Source: Chitinophaga caseinilytica
GTDB taxonomy: Bacteria > Bacteroidota > Bacteroidia > Chitinophagales > Chitinophagaceae
DNA: 64,000 nucleotides
NCBI RefSeq assembly: GCF_038396765.1
Contig: NZ_CP150096.1
Location: 5,873,001 to 5,937,000, forward strand
Reading direction: 5' to 3'
In this document: piece after piece, positions 52,583-62,663 of the stretch
How positions within the stretch are numbered: position 1 is the first letter of the stretch
Layout: each line of letters starts with the position of its first letter
Notes under the pieces: model-generated
Told to the model about the DNA's origin: nothing
What the model saw: the letters and a program-made list of their open reading frames with translations, nothing else
The model's database searches: none
Translations under genes and position numbers: made by a program

Positions 52583-54808
52583 CTAATATACGATAATCTC
52601 GTCCGTGAACAGGAAACCCTTCTGCACCGGTGCTATCACGCGGATGTAGCGGCCGTGCCTTCCGCTGAGGTTGAATTTAAAATCCTTGAAGATGAGTTTT
52701 TCGTGCGTGGGCGGTACGTCGTTTTCCATGGTGACCGTTGCCGTCAACGCCAACTCGCGCACGTCATCAGCTATCTGCACCTGCACATGCGGCGGCATGT
52801 ACACGCCGGGGCCGGTGAGTTGCATGAACCCGATGGAAAGGCTTTCCAGCGGCTGCGATTCGCCGAGGTCGATGGTTACGTCTACCCCTTTGCCCAGGAA
52901 CCCCTGCCATTGGCCGTCTCCATAGGTGAGCGATCCGCGGTAGCCGTTGACGAGGGTTTGCGCTTGCTGCGCAGGGTAACTGCCGCTCCAGGGCGCGTTG
53001 TAGGTCACGGTTTTGCCGATCGCCTTGTGATAATTGACGGGCACGGTCACGGGGCGGCCCATGAGCATCGTGTCGCGGAAGATGGCGGCTGTGAGGGTTG
53101 CAGTGCCGGGGACTTCCACCGGTTTTACGTACAACGTCGAATTCGCTGTGGGGCGCGAGCCGTCGAGCGTATAGCGGACCACGGGTTGGAATTGTTCGGT
53201 CTGGAAGGAAACGATCGTTTGTTTGCGAATGGTGTCGATCACCGTTTTCGGTTCCAGCTGCCACGACGGGCGGTAGTAATTCACCTGTTTCCTTTGGAGG
53301 AGGCGGTAATGCGCCTGCAGGCGGGTCTTGAAATCTTCCCATCCGCGTTTTTCCTGTTGCGACCACAGTACTTCCGACAGGGCGATCATGCGCGGGAACA
53401 CCATGTATTCCACCTGGTAGGTGGTGGGCATATATTCCGCCCACACGTTCGCCTGTGCGCCGAGGACGTGATGGGCTTTTTCTGCGGGAAGCTCGGCGGG
53501 GATGGGCTCGTAGGCATATACTTTCGAAAGCGGAAGGTAGCCGCCGATGGTGAGGGGCTCGGTAGACGGGTCTGACTGGTAGCTGTCGAAATAACAATAA
53601 CCGCCGGGCGTCATCACCACGTCGTGCCCTTCGGAAGCGGCCGTGATACCGCCTTTCTCGCCGCGCCAGCTCATGACGGTGGCTTCCGGCGCGAGGCCGC
53701 CTTCGAGGATTTCGTCCCAGCCCATCAGTTTGCGGTTGTGGGCGATGAGGAATTTCTCCATGCGTTTCACCGCGTAGCTCTGGAGGGCTTCTTCGTTGGC
53801 GAGGCCATGCTCCTTCATGCGGCGCTGGCATTTGGGGCATTTCTTCCAGGCAGATTTATCAGCTTCGTCGCCGCCGATGTGGATGTATTGCGAAGGGAAG
53901 ATATCCATCACTTCGCGCAGCACATCTTCGAGGAAAGTAAAAGTGCTATCGTTGCCCAGGCAGAACTCCGATTGTTTATAAGGCTCGCCCGCGCAGGAAA
54001 GGTGCGGGTAAACGGCCAGTACCTCTTCCGAATGCCCCGGCATTTCGATTTCCGGGATCACGGTGATGCCCCGGCGCGCGGCGTATGCCACTACGGCGCG
54101 GGCTTCGTCCTGCGTGTAAAAGCCGCCATAGGCGTTGGGATTGCCTTCTTCCACATAATGCCGCGGGCTTTTCCACCATTCCATGTAATTGGCGTGCGTG
54201 CGCCATGCGGCTTTCTGGGTGAGCGCCGGATATTTTTTGATCTCGAGGCGCCAGCCGGCACCGTCGGTAATATGCCAATGGAAAACGTTCATCTTGTACA
54301 TCGCCATGAGGTCGATGTATTTGTACACGAAAGTGAGGGGGAAGAAGTGGCGGGATACGTCGAGATGCAGCCCCCTGTACCCGAAGCGCGGCCGGTCCGA
54401 AATGGCAACCGCCGGTAGGATTTTCGGGTCGGGTTGCGTGGCCATGATCTGCAAGAGGGTATATATTCCATGAAGGGCACCGGCGCGTCCGGATGCGTAA
54501 ATCCGTATTTCCTTCGGACCGATGAGCAATCTGTACGCTGCGCTATCCGCCACCTGCCGCGTGATTTCGCGGAGGATGCGGACGTTGCCCATGCCGGCTT
54601 TCCGGAAAGGCATGCCCGAGTGTTCGGACAGCAGGGCCGCCACTTCGCCGAAAGGCGCATCCGCCGTGATAGCGGTTTGAGGGGTGATGGTAAATTGTCC
54701 GGTCTGTTCCTGGACCTGTACCGGCGCGGGAATAACATTCACCCGCCCCGTTTGCGCCTGCGCCTGCATGCCTGCGGCCAGCAGCGCGATCAATCCGAGT
54801 CGCTTCAT
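52583..54808 (-). CDS. exported GH20 beta-N-acetylhexosaminidase
   Basis: A 741-residue secreted glycosidase with a signal peptide ending AGMQAQAQ. It removes terminal GlcNAc or GalNAc residues, for example from chitin oligomers. The GH20b domain is at residues ~25-145, then the catalytic barrel: LHLDVSRHFFPLTFVYKYID, FHWHITDGAGW, and the Asp-Glu catalytic pair in YIHIGGDEADK. The C-terminal part (~560-741) has a chitobiase-like C-terminal fold and an F5/8-type carbohydrate-binding module. The product would suit uptake by the SusCD pair nearby, though that link is inference. Confidence 0.93.
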   Translation of the reverse strand: MKRLGLIALLAAGMQAQAQTGRVNVIPAPVQVQEQTGQFTITPQTAITADAPFGEVAALLSEHSGMPFRKAGMGNVRILREITRQVADSAAYRLLIGPKEIRIYASGRAGALHGIYTLLQIMATQPDPKILPAVAISDRPRFGYRGLHLDVSRHFFPLTFVYKYIDLMAMYKMNVFHWHITDGAGWRLEIKKYPALTQKAAWRTHANYMEWWKSPRHYVEEGNPNAYGGFYTQDEARAVVAYAARRGITVIPEIEMPGHSEEVLAVYPHLSCAGEPYKQSEFCLGNDSTFTFLEDVLREVMDIFPSQYIHIGGDEADKSAWKKCPKCQRRMKEHGLANEEALQSYAVKRMEKFLIAHNRKLMGWDEILEGGLAPEATVMSWRGEKGGITAASEGHDVVMTPGGYCYFDSYQSDPSTEPLTIGGYLPLSKVYAYEPIPAELPAEKAHHVLGAQANVWAEYMPTTYQVEYMVFPRMIALSEVLWSQQEKRGWEDFKTRLQAHYRLLQRKQVNYYRPSWQLEPKTVIDTIRKQTIVSFQTEQFQPVVRYTLDGSRPTANSTLYVKPVEVPGTATLTAAIFRDTMLMGRPVTVPVNYHKAIGKTVTYNAPWSGSYPAQQAQTLVNGYRGSLTYGDGQWQGFLGKGVDVTIDLGESQPLESLSIGFMQLTGPGVYMPPHVQVQIADDVRELALTATVTMENDVPPTHEKLIFKDFKFNLSGRHGRYIRVIAPVQKGFLFTDEIIVY

Positions 54809-54918
54809 TTGTTCACTGTGTTAATTAACCGGGGTGAAATTACTATTTCCGTATAAAAATGCCGGGATTGTTTCAGCATGTACCATCCGGTGAAACGGGC
54901 AGCACGTATTTTCACGGG

Positions 54919-56445
54919 ATGAAACGAACGCTCCTGTTACTATCGCTCGCCGCCGTGTTTTCCGGTGCGCGCGCGCAAAAAGCGCCCGCCGATCTCATCA
55001 TCCGCTCCGTATCCGTCATCGACGTGGAGCATGGCCGTACCGCTTCCGGACAGGCCGTGGTGGTGAAAAACGGGCGCATCGTGGCCGTCACCCCAGACGG
55101 TAAACTGCGCCATACCGCGCCCGTGGTGGTAGACGGTTCCGGCAAATTCCTCATGCCCGGGCTGTGGGACAACCATATGCATTTCGGCGGAGGAGACACC
55201 CTTGCCCACGAGAACCGCAACCTGCTCCCGCTCATGCTCGCCTATGGCGTAACCGGCGTGCGGGATTGCGCCGCCGATATCAGTCATTTCGTGCTGCCCT
55301 GGCGCGACTCCATCGCCAAGGGGCTCCTGGAAGGCCCGCACATATTCACTTCCGGGCCTAAGCTCGAAGGCTACAAATCTGTCTGGAAAGGCGATATCGA
55401 GATCGGAACGAAGGAAGAGCTCGCCAAAGCCCTCGATTCCCTGCAGGGCCTGCACGTCGATTTCGTGAAGATCACCGACAACACCCTCCAGCCCGAACTG
55501 TACCTCGAAAGCATCCGCCAGTCGCGGAAGCGCGGCTTCGCCATTTCCGGCCACGTGCCCTACGCCATTCCCATGAAAGCGATCGTGGACGCGGGCCTCA
55601 GCTCCGTCGAGCACATCCCTTACCTGCTGAAAGCCGGTTCGTCGGAAGAGGAAAGCATCAGTGCACAGGTAGCCGCCGGCACGCTGAAAGGCCGCGCGCT
55701 GACAGACAGGATCAATGCCACTTACGATAAAACCGCCGCGCTGAAAATGTTCCGCTACATGGCCTCCAAAGGCACCGCGGTAACGCCTACGCTGAGCCTC
55801 GGGCATATTCTTTCCTATTGGGATGAATACGACCGGAGCCACGACGATTACCTGCGATACATCGGGCGCGGCCTGCAAAGCACCTACACCGGGCGCATCA
55901 ACAGCATCGGGAAGCATGATGCCACGGCCATCGCGTTTCGCAAGGCGAATTACGAAAAATCCGCCGCCGTACTGGCCGACCTGGTGGAAGCCGGCGTCAC
56001 GATCCTGGCGGGCACCGATGCGGGGTACCTCAATTCCTACTGCTATCCCGGCCTGGCGCTGCACGAAGAGCTGGCGTTGATGGTGAAATACGGGATGACG
56101 GCGCAGCAGGCGCTGAAAGCTTCCGTGATCAACGGGCCGAAGTTCCTGGGGCGGAAAGGCTACGGCGCCGTGGCGCCTGGCATGCACGCGGATTTGCTGC
56201 TGCTCGACGCCAATCCGCTGGACGACATCCACAACACGCAAAAGATCCGCGGCCTCGTTTCCGGGGGAAATGGAGAGACCGCGCCTATCTCGATAACCTG
56301 TTGGCCGAAACAGCCAGGCGTACAGCCGCAGGTATATAAACCAGCCAAATCCTTTGGAACAAACCAGGGCCGTTTCCTTTACTGGAAGCGGCTTTTTTTT
56401 GCCCGTCATTTTTACCGCTCATCACGGAGATTTTTCAATTATTAG
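54919..56445 (+). CDS. exported amidohydrolase (imidazolonepropionase/prolidase-like), C-terminus shifted
   Basis: A secreted metal-dependent amidohydrolase with signal peptide (LLLLSLAAVFSGARAQ). Metal-site residues are DNHMHF, FVKITD, ISGHVPYAIP, SVEHIPYL and ILAGTDAGY, in the order of Xaa-Pro dipeptidase or imidazolonepropionase-like proteins. The last 60 or so residues of this frame are not family-like. At a G5 run (56263-56267) one extra G would give VSGGKWRDRAYLDNLLAET and a stop at 56337-56339, just before a terminator. The true end is therefore probably 56339. The start at 54919 puts the signal peptide first. Confidence 0.82.
   Translation: MKRTLLLLSLAAVFSGARAQKAPADLIIRSVSVIDVEHGRTASGQAVVVKNGRIVAVTPDGKLRHTAPVVVDGSGKFLMPGLWDNHMHFGGGDTLAHENRNLLPLMLAYGVTGVRDCAADISHFVLPWRDSIAKGLLEGPHIFTSGPKLEGYKSVWKGDIEIGTKEELAKALDSLQGLHVDFVKITDNTLQPELYLESIRQSRKRGFAISGHVPYAIPMKAIVDAGLSSVEHIPYLLKAGSSEEESISAQVAAGTLKGRALTDRINATYDKTAALKMFRYMASKGTAVTPTLSLGHILSYWDEYDRSHDDYLRYIGRGLQSTYTGRINSIGKHDATAIAFRKANYEKSAAVLADLVEAGVTILAGTDAGYLNSYCYPGLALHEELALMVKYGMTAQQALKASVINGPKFLGRKGYGAVAPGMHADLLLLDANPLDDIHNTQKIRGLVSGGNGETAPISITCWPKQPGVQPQVYKPAKSFGTNQGRFLYWKRLFFARHFYRSSRRFFNY
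56369..56400 (+). terminator. rho-independent terminator of the amidohydrolase gene
   Basis: A 9-bp stem (GCCGTTTCC with GGAAGCGGC, one G-T pair) and a 6-base loop followed by eight T residues. The unshifted reading frame of the amidohydrolase runs through it, which supports the frameshift interpretation. Confidence 0.88.
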
Positions 56446-56544
56446 TTTTTTAATATATTTAATGAATTAATACTAGCGGATAGATACCGATAGTCTGGAA
56501 GTAGCCATTAGCACGACACCGATTACATCAGAAAAAAGGGTAAA

Positions 56545-56739
56545 ATGACGGAAGAAAAGCACAAACCGCTGGAAATTATTGAAAACCTGAAGTTGCCACC
56601 GCCGGAGCAGGAAACCCCGAAGCCAGGGAGGGATTGTCCGGCCTGCGGGGCCCGGTCCAGCAAACAGGCGGGTTTAACCCATTGCGTGTATTGCGGGCAT
56701 GAGTTTTCGTCCGGGCAGCCGTCCGGGGAACGGACCTGA
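56545..56739 (+). CDS. small zinc-ribbon protein, 64 aa
   Basis: A 64-residue protein with two CxxC pairs, CPACG and CVYCG, 18 residues apart, which make a zinc ribbon. The N-terminus is charged and proline-rich. It is likely a small metal-binding cytoplasmic protein of unknown role. It has its own terminator 20 bp downstream, which supports it as a real gene. Confidence 0.65.
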   Translation: MTEEKHKPLEIIENLKLPPPEQETPKPGRDCPACGARSSKQAGLTHCVYCGHEFSSGQPSGERT

Positions 56740-56758
56740 CAAGAAATTCAAACATCCG

Positions 56759-56784
56759 AAGCCGGCCGAAAGTGCCGGCTTTTT
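56759..56784 (+). terminator. rho-independent terminator of the zinc-ribbon gene
   Basis: A perfect 8-bp stem (AAGCCGGC with GCCGGCTT) around CGAAAGT, followed by T residues. Confidence 0.82.
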
Positions 56785-56928
56785 CTTTGAAAAGTGCAAT
56801 GCGGCCGATGGGTTAGAACCCAGCATTGGAGGGGGATTACGCGCCACGGCTGTTGCATAAATATGCGTGCGGCGGGGCCGGTTGTGACGGAAAAATTGTA
56901 CTTTCGGCATTCACCGCCAATGCCATTT

Positions 56929-57893
56929 ATGAAAAAACTATCCATTCTTCTCACGAAGCATTACAGACCTATCAGCATCGCGGCGCTCCTGGACGTCTTC
57001 CAGACGGTTAATCACTATTACCAGGAAAACACAGGTATGCCTTACTTCGACATCCGGTTGATCCGCCATCCTGAAGACGGGACGGTCGCGTTTCCGGACG
57101 AGCAGTATCAGCCGCTGCACCATGAGGAGGTGACGGTGTCTGACCTGGTGCTGATCCCGGCATTCCGCCCGGGGAACATTTCGGATTATTTGCGGGAGAA
57201 CTCGGCGTTCATTCCGTGGGTCCGCCAGCAGGCGGCGAAAGGGGCGGAAGTGGCGAGCTTCTGCACGGGGGCTTTTATGCTGGCCGCTACCGGTTTGCTC
57301 GACCAGCGCAGGGCCACTACGCACGTTACGGCCGTTGAGGCGCTGTCGCGCATATTCCCAGAAGTGATCGTAGACGCCGATGTGGTGGTTACGGACGACC
57401 GCGGGGTGTATACGAGCGGGGGGCCACGTCCACTTTCCACCTGTTGCTGCACATCCTCGAAAAGTATTGCGACCGCAGTACGGCTATTTACACGGCGAAA
57501 GTGTTTGCCATCGACATGGACCGTGCGGGGCAGTCGTATTTCGCGAACTGGTCGCCCTCCCGCGCGCATAACGATGAGCTGGTGACGGCCGCGCAGCAGC
57601 GGATGGAAGAGCGTTTCCAGGACCGGGTGACGGTGGAGGAAGTGATACACGACCTGCCGGTGAGCCGCCGCAATTTCATCCGCCGGTTCAAAACCGCAAC
57701 GGGCATAACGCCCATCGAGTATTTGCAGCGCATCCGGATCGAAGCGGCTAAAAAGCTGCTTGAAGGGAAACAGGAAAACATTACCGGCGTCATGATCCAG
57801 GCCGGGTATGAAGACGCGAAGGCGTTCCGCCAGCTGTTCCGCAAGATCGTTGGCCTCTCCCCCAAAGAATACCGCGAAAAGTACGCGGGTTAA
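56929..57893 (+). pseudogene. GlxA family AraC-type regulator (DJ-1/PfpI plus HTH), split by a frameshift
   Basis: Two frames give one regulator of about 321 residues. The N-terminal DJ-1/PfpI-like domain (ILLTKHYRPISIAALLDVFQ, GAEVASFCTGAFMLAATGLL with the Cys of the nucleophile elbow) is in the first frame. The second (from about 57424 to 57893) gives TSTFHLLLHILEKYCD and the AraC helix-turn-helix pair (LPVSRRNFIRRFKTATG, AGYEDAKAFRQLFRKIVGLSP). They meet at a G6 run (57418-57423); a seventh G would restore SGGATSTFHLL. The likely role is a transcription activator; ligand unknown. ATG 56929 is preferred over 56920. Confidence 0.82.
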
Positions 57894-58026
57894 CCCTTTC
57901 CACTGACTCTAAAAATCTGTCTTGCCAGCAAGCCGGGTCTCCCTTCAGGACCGGGGTGGAGAAGGTATGTGCGGATGCATGCAGGTAATGCCTATTACTA
58001 ATCGAAAAAACCAGCTGATTTATTCA

Positions 58027-58262
58027 GCCGATAGGCTCTTGCATCAAAAAGATATCCTATGCCTTTCCGTCCGATGACTTCGTCTATAAAAAACTGGACT
58101 ATACATATCTCGCCGATAGCTTAGTGCGTAAAAAAGATAGCTTATCCGGCCGTTGACACCGTACTCCAGAAAATATCCATTACTATCCCTCCAGTGGCCT
58201 CGTGCATCAAAAGCTAACCTCTTCGCCCGATACCCCGTCCTTCAAAAATGGATCTCTTTATC
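58027..58262 (+). repeat. degenerate direct-repeat array, ~36-43 bp units
   Basis: About six diverged units start near 58027, 58070, 58112, 58152, 58190 and 58226. The best-kept pattern is CCGATAGSYT..TGCATMAAAAAGATAKCYTAT, clearest in units 1, 3 and 5. Spacing falls from 43 to 36 bp. No reading frame is maintained. It fills most of the 569-bp gap 57894-58462, upstream of the gadB operon; the rest holds no gene I can support. Confidence 0.5.
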
Positions 58263-58462
58263 GATCCATTAACAACAATAAGACGATCGTACCTCATCCC
58301 CACTGCCGTTGAACAAATCAAATTAATTCCTGTTAATCAAACAGTAAACCCTTTCCGATACATCAGCACTGCACCCTATTATATGCATGCGCCGCCGGCA
58401 GCGCCCGGCGAAGCCATGCCCGGTATCACCATATTATCCTTAATCCAATAAATAGTGTTAAC

Positions 58463-59854
58463 ATGGCATTACATGAAAAAAACGCGGTTCGGGGATTCTT
58501 CAAGGAAGCAGTGTACGCATCCTCCGATCTGACCATCTCGGCGCCCAAATACAAATTCCCCGGCGCGGAAATGGACCCCAGACATGCTTACGCGATCGTG
58601 TCAGATGAAATGCTGCTCGACGGCAACTCGCGGCAGAACCTCGCTACTTTCTGCCAGACGTGGGTGGAACCGGAAGTTCACCAGATCATGGACCTCACCA
58701 TCGATAAAAACATGATCGACAAAGACGAATATCCCCAAACAGCCGAAATCGAAAACCGTTGCGTGCACATGCTCGCCGATCTCTGGAACTCGCCAGACGC
58801 ATCCAACACCATCGGCTGCTCCACCACCGGATCGTCTGAAGCCGCCATGCTCGGAGGCCTCGCACTCAAATGGCAATGGCGCAACCGCCGGAAAAAAGAA
58901 GGGAAAGACACCAGCAAACCCAATATCATCACCGGCGCCGTCCAAATCTGCTGGCATAAATTTGCCCGGTATTTCGACGTGGAAATCCGCGAACTGCCGC
59001 TCTCGCCCGATAAACTCACCCTCAACCCCGACGATGTTGCCGCCGCCTGCGACGAAAACACCATCGGCGTTGTGCCCACCTTCGGCGTTACGTTCACCTG
59101 TATGTACGAAGACGTAAAAGCCATCAGCGACCGCCTCGATAAACTCCAAAAGGAAAAAGGGCTCGATATCCCCATGCACGTAGATGCCGCCAGCGGCGGG
59201 TTCATCGCCCCATTCGTAAACCCCGAGATCGTGTGGGACTTCCGCATCCCCCGCGTGAAATCCATCAACGGCTCCGGCCACAAATACGGTCTTTCCCCAT
59301 TGGGCGTGGGCTGGGTGATCTGGCGCGATCGGACCGACCTGCCCGAAGACCTCATCTTCTACGTAGACTACCTCGGCGGTAACATGCCCACCTTCGCACT
59401 CAACTTCTCCCGCCCCGGCGGACAAATCATCACCCAATACTACAATTTCATCCGGCTGGGCCGCAGCGGCTACAAAAAAGTGCAGGAAGCTGCCCTCGGC
59501 CATGCACAATACATCGCCGATGAAATTGAAAAACTGGGCATGTTCACGCTTTTCTATAACGGCAGGGGCGGCTTGCCCGGCGCCAGCTGGAAGATGAAAG
59601 ACGGCATCAAGCCCGGATTCACGCTGTACGACCTTGCAGACAGGCTGCGCATGCGCGGATGGCAGGTACCCGCTTACCCGCTTCCCGCCCATATGCAAGA
59701 CGTGGTGATACAGCGGATACTCGTGCGCCATGGCTTCAGCCGCGATATGGCCACCCTGTTCATCAACGACGTGAAGCGCGAGATCGAGTATTTCAAAAAC
59801 CACCCCGTTTCTTCTTCTGCCACGCAGAAAGAATCCGGCGGTTACCACCACTAA
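58463..59854 (+). CDS. gadB: glutamate decarboxylase
   Basis: A 463-residue PLP enzyme that converts glutamate to GABA and consumes a proton. Length and sequence follow E. coli GadB closely: [22 protein letters not shown] for substrate and phosphate binding (fragments TGSSEA), [14 protein letters not shown], and the Schiff-base lysine in [12 protein letters not shown] near residue 275. The C-terminus ends in His-His, where GadB has a regulatory His near its end that closes the site at neutral pH. It heads a four-gene operon with gadC 36 bp downstream. Confidence 0.96.
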   Translation: MALHEKNAVRGFFKEAVYASSDLTISAPKYKFPGAEMDPRHAYAIVSDEMLLDGNSRQNLATFCQTWVEPEVHQIMDLTIDKNMIDKDEYPQTAEIENRCVHMLADLWNSPDASNTIGCSTTGSSEAAMLGGLALKWQWRNRRKKEGKDTSKPNIITGAVQICWHKFARYFDVEIRELPLSPDKLTLNPDDVAAACDENTIGVVPTFGVTFTCMYEDVKAISDRLDKLQKEKGLDIPMHVDAASGGFIAPFVNPEIVWDFRIPRVKSINGSGHKYGLSPLGVGWVIWRDRTDLPEDLIFYVDYLGGNMPTFALNFSRPGGQIITQYYNFIRLGRSGYKKVQEAALGHAQYIADEIEKLGMFTLFYNGRGGLPGASWKMKDGIKPGFTLYDLADRLRMRGWQVPAYPLPAHMQDVVIQRILVRHGFSRDMATLFINDVKREIEYFKNHPVSSSATQKESGGYHH

Positions 59855-59890
59855 CGCGCAACCATCCTATTCCTCATCAACAACAACGAT

Positions 59891-61342
59891 ATGGCATCTG
59901 CAAATAAATCGATCTCCACCGTTCAGCTGGCTTTAATGACAGCGGCGGCGGTGATCTCCCTCCGGGGGCTGCCCATGATGGCGAAGGAAGAGCTGACGAT
60001 GTTCTTCTACATCGGGTTCGCCACTTTCCTCTTCCTCATGCCCGCCGCGCTGGTGGGCGCCGAACTGGGCAGCGCCTTCGCCGCGAAAGGGGGCGGTGTA
60101 TATACCTGGGTGAAGGAAGCATACAACCAGAAACTGGGTTTCCTCGCCATTTTCCTGCAATGGATCCAGAATGTGGTTTGGTATCCTACCGTTCTTGCAT
60201 TCGCCGCGGCCAGCATCGCCTACATGATCGGCCGGCCGGAACTGGCCCTGAACGGCACTTTCGTGGGTGTCTTCTCCATCGGCATCTACTGGTTCGCGAC
60301 GTGGATCACGTTTAAGGGGACAGACATCGTGTCGAAGATCTCCAGCCAGGGGTTCCTCATCGGCACCGTGCTCCCCGGCGTGGCGGTCATACTCCTCGCG
60401 GCGATCTGGCTCGCGGGCGGCCATCCGCTGGAGTTCCTCAACATCCCTGCGGAGCAGCATTCCCTCGTCCATGAAACCCAGGGCCGCATCCATCCCCGCC
60501 TCGTCCCGGGAATTCACGGCATGGGCGATATCGCATTTCTGGCGGGCATCCTGTTGCTGTTTGCCGGCGTGGAAGTACATGCCGTACATGCACAGGAGCT
60601 CTCCAATCCGCAGAAACAATTTCCCGCCGCTATTTTCCTCGCGGCGCTGATCTCTTTCGGGCTCTTCACACTGGGCTCCCTCGGCATGGCGGCCATGCTC
60701 CCGTACGACCAGATCGACCTGCAGGGCGGATTGCTCGTGGCGTTCGACCAGCAGTTCGCACGGCTGGGCGTGCCCTGGCTTACCAACATCATGGGCGCCC
60801 TCGCGGCTTTCGGCGTGCTCGCCGGCGTGATGTCGTGGATATCCGGGCCCAGCCGCGGTTTGCTGTGGACCGCCAAAGACGGGCAACTGCCGCCGTTCCT
60901 CGCGCATACCAATAAAAACGGCGTGCAAAGCCATATCCTCATCGTGCAGGGATCCATCGTGTCGGTACTGTCTGGCCTGTATTTCGTGATGGACGATGTG
61001 AACGTGGCTTTCTTCCTGCTCAGCGCCCTCACTATCGGGCTGTACCTCATCATGTACATGCTCATGTACGCATCGGCCATCAAGCTGCGGTACACGCAGC
61101 CCGACCTGGTGCGCGCCTACAAGGTGCCGGGAGGCAATACCGGGATGTGGCTGATCGCGGGGATAGGGTTCATTGCCGTGGCGTTTTCCTTCGTGGTGGC
61201 GTTTTTCCCGCCCACGCAGCTACCAGTCGGCAGTCCAGCCTTCTATGTCAGCGTAGTGGCGATCGGCACCGTCGTTTTCGTAGCGGCGCCGTTCCTCATC
61301 AGCGCATCCGTCAAAAAGAAACCCGCACCCGCAAAAACCTGA
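59891..61342 (+). CDS. gadC: glutamate/GABA antiporter
   Basis: A 483-residue amino-acid antiporter of the APC superfamily with about 12 helices, exchanging external glutamate for internal GABA. GadC-like features are VQLALMTAAAVISLRGLPMM at the N-terminus, LVGAELGSAFAAKGGGVYTWVKEA, and LLFAGVEVHAVHAQEL. The C-terminal plug of E. coli GadC appears shortened, so pH gating may differ. It is co-transcribed with gadB. Confidence 0.93.
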   Translation: MASANKSISTVQLALMTAAAVISLRGLPMMAKEELTMFFYIGFATFLFLMPAALVGAELGSAFAAKGGGVYTWVKEAYNQKLGFLAIFLQWIQNVVWYPTVLAFAAASIAYMIGRPELALNGTFVGVFSIGIYWFATWITFKGTDIVSKISSQGFLIGTVLPGVAVILLAAIWLAGGHPLEFLNIPAEQHSLVHETQGRIHPRLVPGIHGMGDIAFLAGILLLFAGVEVHAVHAQELSNPQKQFPAAIFLAALISFGLFTLGSLGMAAMLPYDQIDLQGGLLVAFDQQFARLGVPWLTNIMGALAAFGVLAGVMSWISGPSRGLLWTAKDGQLPPFLAHTNKNGVQSHILIVQGSIVSVLSGLYFVMDDVNVAFFLLSALTIGLYLIMYMLMYASAIKLRYTQPDLVRAYKVPGGNTGMWLIAGIGFIAVAFSFVVAFFPPTQLPVGSPAFYVSVVAIGTVVFVAAPFLISASVKKKPAPAKT

Positions 61343-61360
61343 TCCACCAATACGTACATC

Positions 61361-62644
61361 ATGAACATGCGACCAATATTTCGGCTGGCCGCGCGATGTG
61401 CGCTCCTGGCCGCCGGCACGCTGGCTGTAACCCACGCCCGCGGCCAGGATCCTAACTCCCAGGCGCGCCTCGACTCGCTCGAAGCCCGCATGCGCAGGCT
61501 CGAGCTCCGCATCAACCGCATCGACCCCGATCCCCGCTCCCAAACCAGGAGCGCCATCGAATCGGGCAGGTTCGGCGGTTTCGTGCTGGCAGACAACAAA
61601 GGCGTATCGCTGGAAATCGGCGGCTTCGTGCAGTTCGACGCCATTCACGACTTCCACCGCACGTCCAACCACGACGCGTTCCAGCCCAGTTCCATCCTCA
61701 TTCCCAACGATCACAAAACGAGCACTTCCTACTCCATCCGTCAAACCCGTTTCAACTTCATCGGCACCATTCCCATCGGGAAAAATTCACTGAAAACCAT
61801 CCTCGAATTCGATCTCTTCAACCCCGACGGTTCCTCCGTTCCCCGCCTCCGACACGCCTGGGGCGAATACGGCCGCTTCGGCGCAGGACAGTATTGGTCC
61901 AACTTCATGGACATCGACGTGTTCCCCAACACGCTCGATTATTATGGTCCGAATTCGATGGTTTTCACCCGGCAGGTGCAGGTGCGATACACGCAACCGG
62001 TAGGTGAGCATACGAAAATCGCCGTCTCGCTGGAAAAACCCAGCGGCAACATCACCTTGCCCGCAGACAGCGGCTACGCCAGCCTGCAGCAGTTGCCAGA
62101 CGCGGTGCTGAGCATCCGGCACGATTGGGGGACGGGCAACCACATCAAACTGGCCGGCGCCTTTCACCCGCTCACATACGAAACGCCCGCGCTCGACCGC
62201 AAAAGCGCGCCGGGCTGGGGCGTCAACCTCACCGGCGCGTTCCAGTTGCCGAACAAGGATAATTTCGTATACCAGGCCGCGTATGGCGAAGGGATCGCGA
62301 ATTACCTAAACGACATCGGCGGCAACGGATACGATGCCATCTACCATTCTCCCGAAAAAAAGCTCAATACCGTACCGGCGCTCGGTTTGATGGGGTTCTA
62401 CGACCATTGGTGGTCAGACAAATGGAGCAGCACCGTGGGATGGGCGTACCTGACGCTGAAACCCAAGGCCTATCAGCCTCCGGCGGATTTTAACTGGTCG
62501 CACTACGGCGTGGGCAACCTGCTGTGGTACCCCAACGGTTTCATGAAAGTAGGCATCGAATATCTATACGGTTACCGGAACAACATCGATAGTATGAACG
62601 CGGACAATCACCGCCTGCAGCTCTCCGCGATGTTCAAATTCTAA
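61361..62644 (+). CDS. DcaP-like outer-membrane porin
   Basis: A 427-residue outer-membrane protein with a signal peptide (AAGTLAVTHARGQ), a short coiled coil (LDSLEARMRRLELRINRID) typical of DcaP-type trimeric porins, and a beta-barrel ending in QLSAMFKF. DcaP-like porins admit small dicarboxylates and related anions. Sitting between gadC and an exported glutaminase with 18-19 bp gaps, it probably supplies glutamine or glutamate to the periplasm, which is inference. Confidence 0.82.
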   Translation: MNMRPIFRLAARCALLAAGTLAVTHARGQDPNSQARLDSLEARMRRLELRINRIDPDPRSQTRSAIESGRFGGFVLADNKGVSLEIGGFVQFDAIHDFHRTSNHDAFQPSSILIPNDHKTSTSYSIRQTRFNFIGTIPIGKNSLKTILEFDLFNPDGSSVPRLRHAWGEYGRFGAGQYWSNFMDIDVFPNTLDYYGPNSMVFTRQVQVRYTQPVGEHTKIAVSLEKPSGNITLPADSGYASLQQLPDAVLSIRHDWGTGNHIKLAGAFHPLTYETPALDRKSAPGWGVNLTGAFQLPNKDNFVYQAAYGEGIANYLNDIGGNGYDAIYHSPEKKLNTVPALGLMGFYDHWWSDKWSSTVGWAYLTLKPKAYQPPADFNWSHYGVGNLLWYPNGFMKVGIEYLYGYRNNIDSMNADNHRLQLSAMFKF

Positions 62645-62663
62645 ACCTCAAAAACGTGTAACA

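Noticed and set aside
58248..58451. 67-codon frame just before gadB
   Set aside because: It starts inside the degenerate repeat array and has no coding character; more likely leader DNA of the gad operon.
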